Source of the DNA: Heterocephalus glaber
Lineage: Eukaryota > Chordata > Mammalia > Rodentia > Bathyergidae
Direction: 5' to 3'
DNA: 64,000 nucleotides
NCBI RefSeq assembly: GCF_000247695.1
Contig: NW_004624732.1
Coordinates: 26,014,021 to 26,078,020, forward strand
This document shows positions 56,541 to 64,000 of the stretch, one piece after another. The notes beneath the pieces are model-generated. The model was given only the letters and a program-made list of their open reading frames with translations, was not told the origin of the DNA and searched no databases. Positions within the stretch are counted from its first letter, which is position 1; each line of letters begins with the position of its first letter. A program made the translations under genes and the position numbers.

Positions 56541-59019
56541 TTTGCTCACACCAAAGTCCAGGGTTCTTTCAGCAGGATGCAAGGCTATCTCTATTCCTCA
56601 AAACCTTCCCAGATGGCTGTATATATAGGACATGGATTCTTACTGAAATGACATTCATATTTGGAACCTATGAGATATTACTTTAAATAGGAAAATAGCT
56701 ACCATACTTAGCACACACCAATAGTTGTCTAGTATATGCACACTGTGGGATGTTTTTATAGAAGCAAAAGAAATTAAAGAAGATACAGTTCCTGGCCTCA
56801 GCAAGTACAATACAGGAGGGAAGAAAACCCATGTTCAGAAGCCTGGAATGCAGGGTGAATAGAACAAATGGAGACAGAGAGGGGAAAGAGAACGACTTTG
56901 ACAGGGTAGCCTTGATTGAGTCCTTGAATGCCACTCAGGGTGAGATGAGTCATCAAGATAACTTAAGGTACAGGAGCTTGGAGGGAGGACAAAGAGCCAT
57001 AGGCCAGGGGGTCAAGGAAGACAGGTCTTCCTGAACCACCAAGACCAGAAAGGGTTGTTTGTAATAAATATGTCACTCCACCCCTGCTGGTATAAAAACT
57101 TCTTGATAAAAAATTTGACAACAACGTTTTGTACAAATACTCACTAGAATTTAGTGAGTTGCTTCCACATGCCAAACACTGTCCAGGGTTTCATTCCAAG
57201 CCCAAATGGTCCTGTCTGTAAAATGAGAGTGGGGATAAGAGCCCAACTGTCATGGGGGATTAGCAGCAAGTGTTGGAAACCATTTGGTACTAAGCAGTGC
57301 TCACTTATGATAGATGCTGGAGCTGATCATTATGGTGACCCCATGTGGAGAGAAGAAAGGTATTCCTCACTGCAGATGAAAAACTGAGGCTTCCTGAGGG
57401 GTCCTGAGCTTCTCACAAGCAGAAGTAGGCTGTGGGTAGGGAATTTCTCCTCTTTCTCTGAAGCAGGCTCTTTGGGCTCCATGGTCAGGCTTTGAGGCTG
57501 AGAGTGTCTGATGAAGTTAGTGGCCCCAGAGTGGGGAATGTGACTAGATGGCCCTTCCCCAAGGAATGGTCTCAAGCCAGTGGGCCTGGACATGGCAGCC
57601 TGGACCTGTACCTAGCTCACTGTGACTTCGCAGGTATCATTCATCCAGGGACTAAACCTTGATTCTGATGCCTGAGGCCAGTGCTCTTGGGGTGTGATGT
57701 GGATGGCAGAGATCCTGGTGTGGGTGGTGGGGAAGGTCTGGTTCATCATCCCTCCCCTTGACCCAAGTCTGATTCTAGCTAGCAGAAGAGTATGAGGTGG
57801 TTTCCATCTAAGGATCTCATGAGACAAGAAGGTGCCACCCAAGAGGCAGGTGGCATCAGCGACAGAAGCAATAGAGAAAAGGATTCTTTGTCTAATTTGA
57901 GGACCTCTGTTCCAAAAGAAGCCAGACCTGGGGAGGGACAAATGATGGCCAAAAGGTGGCTAAAGAAACTGTTGTGTAGATGGAGCTGAGTCCTCTTGGA
58001 CTTCCAGAATTAGGGACACTTTAAGTGAGCCAGGGTCCTGAAGTGGTAGTTAAAATCAGTCCAAGAGAAACTTCATAGAGAAGGCTGGACCCAGCATGGG
58101 GCAGGGCACACAGTGAGTCCTCAATAGTCCCTGCTAGTTAATACACTAATCGAGACCTCTTTCATTAGCTGGGATGTACATGCTGATGTTCTCTGCATCC
58201 CAATCATGTGCAAGCCTGTGTGGAATGACAAACTGGGCTTCTGAAGCTGCAATGCAATCACTGTGCCTGAGAACATCCTCAGGGAGCTGCTTTGCCCGCT
58301 CTGCCAGCTACCCCGGGCAGAAGCTGCTTCCCTAGCTCAGAGCCAGACTGCCCCTGGCTGTCTGCACTGGGAAAGCACAGCTCCAGGCCCCCACCCCCAC
58401 ACCAACTCCCAGCAGGAGGGCTTGGGACCCAGAGGGGAGGGGAGGCTTCTGCTGTGGCTGCTGGCTCTTTTGAGTGAATCTCTTTTGGTTTCCAAAAACA
58501 GAAACTGAGAGCTCATCCTATCCCAGCATCCCCTTCCCGACACCCCTAGTCCCCAAAGGCACTATGGCAGAGAAGGCAGAGAAGCACAGGAGTGTGGGAG
58601 GGAGGACAGAAGCTCTGGGTGGCCCTCTCGCCTCCCTGAGCGCCATTGCCATCCCTTTCACTCACTTCCAGTACATTTGATTCAGAGCCACAAGTGGCTT
58701 GTTCCTCTCCAAAGAAGCATTTGAATTTTAAAAGAGGACCCTGGAGAGGAAACACTTAACCCAAAGGAATGAATATTTAATGTTGCCATTTCAGGCTCTG
58801 TTGGCGAAAGGGCTAGAGGAGCCTTTCTCAGGTTTGCTCCTGCCTCACTGCGCTCGCTCGCTGGCGCTGAGGAACCTTGCCTGGCAGAAACCCAGGGGAG
58901 GCTGCTGGGAGAGGCGGAGGCCTGGCTGCTCTCAGCTTGGGCTGCCTCTGGGTGTTCCTGGACAGACCGTGATGGTGGTTGCTGCTGGGTCCCAGCTGCC
59001 TTTAGACCTAGGACTCTCA
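56541..59019. other. Intergenic, mostly unique
   Basis: 56780-56960 ('acagttcctggcctcagcaag', 'gggaaagagaacgactttgac') may be an old LINE-type relic. The rest shows no repeat family or exon over about 2 kb. Confidence 0.42.
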
Positions 59020-59118
59020 CAGGGGAAGCCCATCACACACTCTAGATCCAGCCACTTCTGAAAAAGCCACCTCTGACCACATGAGGCTTGGGGGACATCG
59101 AGAGCCAAACCCTAACAC
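59020..59118 (-). mobile_element. MaLR LTR 5' fragment
   Basis: 'gccacctctgaccacatgaggcttgggggacatcgagagccaaaccctaaca' is the same end as in the full LTRs; only about 100 bp remain. Confidence 0.7.
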
Positions 59119-59340
59119 ATGTACGTATTGCAGCTTGTTTTTCTTAATCCCCTTCCCCTTCCCTCTTCTTTCCCTCTCCTCCTTGGGTTCTCCTACCCCC
59201 CTTTTGTGTACTTGATATTATTTGTCTTAGCTCATGTTAATAGTAATTGGAGTTATTAGATTCCTATACATCTTTATTCCTCTCATTTCCCCTTCCCTTT
59301 CTCCTCATCCTCACCCAAGTTCCTTTGGGCCGCTTCCCTA
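59119..59340 (-). repeat. Pyrimidine-rich L1 3' UTR-like block
   Basis: 'cttgtttttcttaatccccttccccttccctcttc' then 'tctttattcctctcatttccccttcccttt': purine-rich on the minus strand, like rodent L1 3' UTRs. Abuts an L1 ORF2 fragment in opposite orientation. Confidence 0.4.
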
Positions 59341-59354
59341 CTGAAGGAGAATTG

Positions 59355-59697
59355 AGGATACAGAAACCTCCGCAGACATTCATATATTTGATCTTTGACA
59401 GAGGGGCCAAGCACATATGTTGGAGAAAAGACAACCTATTCAACAAGTGGTGCCTGGAACACTGGTTATGTTTGTAGAAGAATGAAACTGGACTCTTACC
59501 TCTCACCATGTACTAAATTAAAATCAAAGTGGATCAAAGATCTAAACATTCAAACAGAAGCAATAAACCTTCTGGAAGATAAAATAGGTAAAACACTCGA
59601 AGACATCAGTATGGAAAAGGATTTTCCAAACAGAACCTCAGTTGCACAAGAAATAGCAGCAAGAATCAACAAATGGGATTCATCAGTCTTTTTCTTT
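59355..59697 (+). mobile_element. L1 ORF2 C-terminal region fragment
   Basis: Translates in pieces to the L1 ORF2 region after the reverse transcriptase: YLIFDRGAKHICWRKD then NLFNKWCLEHWL in one frame, and after a frameshift near 59475, MKLDSYLSPCTKLKSKWIKD, EAINLLEDKIGKTLEDI and MEKDFPNRTS. Stops and the frameshift make it inactive. Confidence 0.85.
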
Positions 59698-60384
59698 TGT
59701 AAAATTAGGCCTGCCAGGTCCTTCAGGTGGGGTTCGCACTCCAGCTTACCATGGTTTCCCTCACTTCCTCTGGTCATACTTTCATCCTACTTCACCCCTT
59801 CAATGTACCACCAACCCGTCTGTATTTGAGTTTGAGAAGTTTGCTTTTATAAGGTCCTCCAGGGACCTGCAGGGAAGTGGAAAGGGTAGTTGAGAGCTGC
59901 AGACTAAGTGCAGGTGAGAGGAATGTGGTCATAGTGTCACTTGTGCTCTGTCTCCCACTCCCCACATGGGCTGGGAGCCCAACAGAGACTCACCTCATTC
60001 GCTCACCTCAGGGAGAAGCAGGCATCCCTTGTCCAAGGGGAGAAGACTGAAGCTCAGAACAGTGAGTTGACTGGTTATATGGAGGTCAGCTGGTAAGGGT
60101 GGAGCGAGGATCTAAGTGGAACCCCCAAATCTCACTTTCCCTAACTTATGACTTGGGCCATATGTAAGTCATCTTCCTTTGGAAGCTTGTTGGGGAATGA
60201 TGCTGTGTGGGGTGTACCCTTCGATGTGTGCCATGGTTGATGTCAGTACCCATCCAATGTAGGAGAATTAGGGCCTAGATTTTTCTGAGTCCTCAGTAGG
60301 GAACTCAGAATCTAAGGATTAGTGTTTAGAGACCATGCAGTGGGGTGACCATTTCATGTGCTCCTTGGGCCCTTTCTGATGGAG
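59698..60384. other. Intergenic, nothing recognised
   Basis: No repeat or exon signature. Confidence 0.45.
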
Positions 60385-60799
60385 TGTTATGGCTTGTGTC
60401 TAGATGTCCCCTCAGAGCCTCATGTAGTCATAGGTGGGGAGTTTTGAAGATGTCTGCATTATGGCATGTGAATGTGGATTAAGGGTATGATGCTAGGACC
60501 AAGGGTGGCTTACTTTGGGTATGGGGGGCACCAATCAAAAGGCATGTAGGCTGGATGGGATAAAAGGGAGAGGCAGGCTTGCTGCTGCTGCTTCTGCTGT
60601 TTCACTATTTGCTGCTTTGCTGTCTCCTGCCTGCTTGCCATGGACTGTTTCTCCTTTGCAATGCTCCTCTGCCATGCCACCCTGCCTTAGAGCCAGCTGA
60701 CTATGGACTGAAACCTCTACAAACTGTGAATAAACATTTCCTCCTTTAACTTTGAGTGCCAGTTATTTTGTTTCTGCAATAAGAAAAGTAACTAAGACA
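60385..60799 (+). mobile_element. MaLR solo LTR, apparently complete, sense strand
   Basis: Runs from tgttatggcttgtgtctagatg to 'gcaataagaaaagtaactaagaca', TG...CA. Inside: 'caatcaaaaggcatg', a (TGC)n-rich segment and 'gtgaataaacatttcc' with an AATAAA poly(A) signal. It is the only member of this LTR group on the + strand. Confidence 0.82.
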
Positions 60800-61174
60800 G
60801 AGGGTTTAAAAGAGAAAGTCAGGATCACTTGTGCCTGTAACAGTCTTTGTGGGGGTGACCAGCCTCCTGGACAAACATCTGACCAAATGTCACAGCAATG
60901 GCAGCAACTATATCTGCACTTCTCCTACTTACAGGATCACTTCTTCAGGTCTAAGTGCCACTGCTCTTGTCTCCTCTACCTTGAGGAAGTGGCAAGTACA
61001 TGATTGGAAGGCTGTGCTTTGTGGGGCCTATTTCTTCTCTCTGCCTGGCCATGACCCCTGCTCTTCCTTTGGGATCCTAGATTAGCCCTCAGGCCCAACC
61101 TCTGCCCATAACTTGTGCCAGCCTGGGCTGGCAGGACAGTTGCCAGCTTTGCAGACCTCTGTGTGGTCTGATCT
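60800..61174. other. Intergenic, nothing recognised
   Basis: No repeat or exon signature. Confidence 0.45.
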
Positions 61175-61300
61175 TCATTCTCTGGTTTATATCGTGACAT
61201 TGGGCAAGTGACTTCATCTCTCTGAAGTGTGGTTTCCTTAACTGTAAAGTGGGATAATGATGTCTGACAGGGAATTTATGTAGATGAAGAACATATAAAA
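61175..61300 (+). repeat. MIR
   Basis: 'gacattgggcaagtgacttcatctctctgaagtgtggtttccttaactgtaaagtgggataatgatg': clear forward MIR. Confidence 0.88.
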
Positions 61301-61389
61301 ATACATTTTAAATTGTGGCTTGACAAGTGGCAATGATTCTGCTCCTTGTATTTTTTCATTGTAACACTCTATCTTGGACTATTCCACAT

Positions 61390-61535
61390 TGGTACATCAG
61401 AATCCTCATCCATATTTTTATTTTTGCCTGATTTTCCTTTATCAAAAAGGATCATAATTTATTTAGTAGTCTTCTGATGGACATTTAGGTTGTTTACAAT
61501 ATTTTGCTACTATAAATAATGCTGGGATAACAGCT
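61390..61535 (+). repeat. Old L1 3' UTR fragment
   Basis: 'ggatcataatttatttagtagtcttctgatggacatttaggttgtttacaatattttgctactataaataatgctggg' is a hallmark L1M 3' segment. Confidence 0.8.
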
Positions 61536-61604
61536 TTGGGTACCCACCCTTTTGTCCATCTGTCTCTGTGCTTATAAATCGGCTACTCCTTTCTTTGGAA
61601 ATTT

Positions 61605-61875
61605 TCTCTCCTTCCCCGGCCCATCCCTCAGCATGGCTGCCATGTCACCTCCTAATGAAGTCCTTCCTGACTTCCCAGGACAGCATTCTCTGTTCATCTC
61701 TCTATGTAGACTCTTACACTCATGTTTTAATAATTTGTTTGTATATCTTTTTCTCCTGAGTAGTCATCTTCTTGATAACAAGGCCTTTTCTTTTGATGAC
61801 AGAAACTCCGACCTCATCCAATGCTTTTCACATAGTAGGAGCTTCACTTTTTTTGCATCATGAATAAATGCAACA
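61605..61875 (+). repeat. L2 LINE 3' end
   Basis: 'atgtcacctcctaatgaagtccttcctgac', 'cttgataacaaggccttttc' and 'caatgcttttcacatagtaggagcttc...aataaatgc' follow the L2 3' end. Confidence 0.78.
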
Positions 61876-62007
61876 GAGCCTCTGTCCTGAGGGAACTGAT
61901 GGTACAGTGGAGGACAGACAGTCATGCACAAAGATACTTATCATTACAATGCAAGTCAGAAAGAGCTAAATGCCACCAGAGGTACAGATTAACTATTCTA
62001 TTTGGTG

Positions 62008-62135
62008 GTTCTCAGCCATGACTGCAAATGAGAGGCACTTGGGAAGCTTTTTGAAAATATGGTGTCTGGGTGCTATCCTTGGAAAGTCTGGTTTATTTGG
62101 TCTTGCAAAGCACCCAGAAACTGATAATTTAAACT
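62008..62135. mobile_element. MER5A-like hAT relic
   Basis: 'gtggttctcagccatgactgcaaatgagaggcacttgggaagctttttgaaaatatggtgtctggg' matches MER5A. Confidence 0.78.
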
Positions 62136-62189
62136 CTAAGTAGTTCTACTGGTAGCTAGAGTTAAGACTATTGCCACACTGTTCTGGTC

Positions 62190-62262
62190 TGAATCTCCCA
62201 AGGATTTTGTTAAAAATGCAAATTCTGATTCAGGAGGTCTGGATGGAGCTTGACAGTCTATA
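62190..62262. mobile_element. MER5A-like fragment
   Basis: 'tctcccaaggattttgttaaaaatgcaaattctgattcaggaggtctgg' matches the MER5A centre. Confidence 0.7.
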
Positions 62263-62301
62263 GGCTTTTAAAAGACTATTTTTAAAGCTTTATCGAGATA
62301 T

Positions 62302-62995
62302 AGTCACATGCAGCATAACAACATTTTCGTCAGTGATGGACCATACATACATACACTGGTGGTACCACAAGATTATAATGAAACTGAAAAATCCCTGTTG
62401 CCTAGTGTGTTAGTCAGTTTTCTGTCAATGTAACAGAATACCTGAGAAAATCAACTTAATAGAGGAAAGTTTTATTTTGGCTCATGTTTCAGAGGTTTCA
62501 CTCCATTGTCACTTGGTTCCGTGGATTCTGGGCCTCTGGTGGGAGGGCATGGCAGAGGAAAGCTGCTTTTCTCATGGCAGTCAGGAGCTGAGGAAGGAGG
62601 GAGAGTGCTGGGGCCCAAATATACCCTTTGAGGTCACGCCCCCAGTGAATTCACTTCCTTCTCCCAGGCCCCATCTCTTAAGGGTCCACCAGCTCCCAGT
62701 AGCATTTTCAGACTGAAACTAAGCCTTCAACACACAAGCCTTTGGCAGGCACTTAAGATCCAAACTATAACCTCTAGTATTTTTACTGTCTCTTTTCTAT
62801 GTGTAGATGTAAAAGTTTACCTCTGTGTTACAGTTGCCAACAGTATTCAGTACAGTAACATGCTGCCCAGGCTTCTAGCCTGGGAGCAATGGGCTGTGCT
62901 ATGTAAGCACTCTCTGTGATGTTTGCGAAATAATGAAATTGCCCAATATGTGTTTATCAAAATATATCCCCAGTGTTAAACAATGCCTGCCTGAC
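62302..62995 (+). mobile_element. Tigger-family DNA transposon interrupted by an LTR
   Basis: Left part 'cacatgcagcataacaacattttcgtcagtgatgga...cacaagattataatgaaactgaaaaatccctgttgcctagt' and, beyond the LTR, 'gtgttacagttgccaacagtattcagtacagtaacatgctgc...gcgaaataatgaaattgcc...ccccagtgttaaacaatgc'. Same family as 3530-4165, different deletion. Inactive. Confidence 0.82.
62406..62775 (-). mobile_element. MaLR solo LTR nested in the Tigger element
   Basis: Starts tgtgttagtcagttttctgtcaatgtaac, then 'gaggaaagttttattttggctc' and ends 'gcacttaagatccaaactataacc'. ctagt occurs at both edges and may be the target-site duplication. Confidence 0.85.
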
Positions 62996-62997
62996 AT

Positions 62998-63120
62998 GTA
63001 CATCTGACAAATAACAGCTGTATGTATTTAGGGTGTACAGCATGTTTTGATCCACATGTACATTGCACTATGATTACTACAATCTAATTAACATATCCAT
63101 CACCTCACAGAGTTGCAATC
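62998..63120 (+). repeat. Old L1 3' UTR fragment
   Basis: 'gtatgtatttagggtgtacagcatgttttgatccacatgtacattgcactatgattactacaatctaattaacatatccatcacctcac' is typical L1 3' UTR text. Confidence 0.82.
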
Positions 63121-63184
63121 TGTTGATGTTAAGAGAAAGTTTAAGATCTACATTTCTAACAAGATCCAAAACGCCTGTTACTGG

Positions 63185-63465
63185 TCCTGGGACCACACTC
63201 TGAGTAACAATATTCTGGATCAGCTGTTGTCAATATTGGTTATGCATTTGTGTCCCAAGTCCCAGGCTGATTTCCAGACCAACTAAGTCAGAATCTTTGG
63301 GGTTGGAAAGATAGGCATCAGTGTTTTTTTTTTTTTTTACTGGGGATAGAACTCGGGACCTTGCACTTGCGAGGGATGCAGCAGAATCACTGAGCTGAAT
63401 CCCTGGCTCTACATCAGTATTTTTAAAGTTTCCAGATAATGTAAATGAAGCATTGTCTTCTAGTT
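63185..63465. mobile_element. MER5A-like hAT relic split by an ID SINE
   Basis: 'gtgtcccaagtcccaggctgatttccagaccaactaagtcagaatctttggggttgg...gcatcagtg' continues after the SINE with 'catcagtatttttaaagtttccagataatg'. Confidence 0.7.
63324..63410 (-). repeat. ID SINE inserted in MER5A
   Basis: T14 tract, actggggatagaactcggg, gcacttgcgaggg and ctgagctgaatccctggctct. catcagt is present on both sides as target-site duplication. Confidence 0.9.
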
Positions 63466-63654
63466 AAGTGGAAGGATAAGTTTCCTGGAAGAGAAGAGAT
63501 AGCTTTGGAAAAGAGAGTGTTTCAGGGGAAGTAACTCGCTTACCTGACTACTCCTTTGGTTTTAATGCACTAAGAGGTCTACTGTTAGGGACAGGAGACC
63601 TGGAACCCAGTTGTAGTTTTGACAAGAACCATCTGTATGCCTTCAGGCTACCCA

Positions 63655-63790
63655 ACCATTCATTCACACAAATACCTGTTGAATGCTAAGTGTTGTGCTG
63701 AGTCCAGGGAAATAGCAATGAACAAGGCCTAACCGTTACTCTTGTAGAGCTCACCAGAAGCAGAGAACTCAGACAATTAAGCTAGTAATC
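63655..63790. repeat. Ancient interspersed repeat, family uncertain
   Basis: 'aaatacctgttgaatgctaagtgttgtgctgagtccagggaaatagcaatgaacaagg...gagctcacc' is a common mammalian repeat pattern that I cannot assign. Confidence 0.5.
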
Positions 63791-63929
63791 ATCACAGAGG
63801 ATGATTCATGTTAAGATGGGGAAAGTATAAGATGTGGTCCAGGTTTCTCACCCCTTCAGTGGGTGGATATAATAAGGCCTTCCCTTTCTCCTTCAGAAGG
63901 TGTGTAATAGGTATCATATGGGACAGTGG

Positions 63930-64000
63930 GGTTTTTTTTGTATTAAATTCTTTTATTGGTACATTATAGGTATACAACACAATTACATTTCTCATTGGGA
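63930..64000 (-). repeat. L1 3' end, cut by the window edge
   Basis: T8 tract then 'attaaattcttttattggtacattataggtatacaacacaattacatttctc', a reversed rodent L1 3' end with its poly(A) on the left. Confidence 0.6.

Noticed and set aside
20200..64000. Exons of MARCO or EN1 on the 3' side
   Set aside because: No homeodomain, collagen or SRCR-like frame is found.

Overview
This is mammalian nuclear DNA, most likely from a non-murid rodent. The repeats show this: many tRNA-derived ID SINEs with A and B boxes and A-rich tails, a few B1 (7SL-derived) SINEs including one B1+ID dimer, and MaLR LTRs. MIR, L2, old L1, MER5/MER2/Tigger fossils fill in the rest. I see no murid B2 or B4 SINEs. B1+ID dimers are described from squirrel, beaver, dormouse and guinea-pig lineages, so a murid is unlikely; I cannot name the species. 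No operons, CRISPR arrays or bacterial mobile elements are present.

One protein-coding gene is clear: C1QL2 (C1q-like 2, also called CTRP10) on the + strand. It has two coding exons (18099-18779 and 19391-19570) separated by a 611-bp phase-0 intron, and encodes a 286-residue secreted C1q/TNF-superfamily synaptic organiser. A dense CpG island (about 17.27-18.8 kb) covers its promoter, 5' leader and first exon. The sequence also offers an alternative upstream start. An ATG at 17810, a GT donor at 17853 and an AG acceptor at 18010 are phase-compatible and would add 44 residues to the N terminus, giving an Arg-rich stretch followed by a long hydrophobic segment.

Layout. 1-17 kb: intergenic DNA 5' of C1QL2. 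It has Tigger and MER2 fossils, a large L2, MIRs and IDs, a CTCF-like motif beside a 20-bp palindrome near 6.1 kb, and a textbook RE1/NRSE (REST) motif at 11.24 kb. 17.3-20.2 kb: C1QL2. 20.2-64 kb: a gene desert with SINEs, at least six MaLR LTRs, MIR/L2/old L1 relics, microsatellites, and several AT-rich, repeat-free islands with homeodomain, POU, FOX or MEF2 motifs that look like enhancers. In human, C1QL2 lies between STEAP3 (5' side) and MARCO/EN1 (3' side). I found no exon of those genes here.

Regulatory picture (inference): a neuron-restricted secreted gene in a gene-poor domain, with a consensus REST site 7 kb upstream, a CRE-like site at the CpG-island promoter, candidate distal enhancers downstream, and two CTCF-like motifs in convergent orientation (6.09 kb + and 55.79 kb -) flanking it. 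Apart from C1QL2, nearly all open reading frames are short chance ORFs or lie inside repeats. One unexplained minus-strand ORF at 54881-55270 is flagged.
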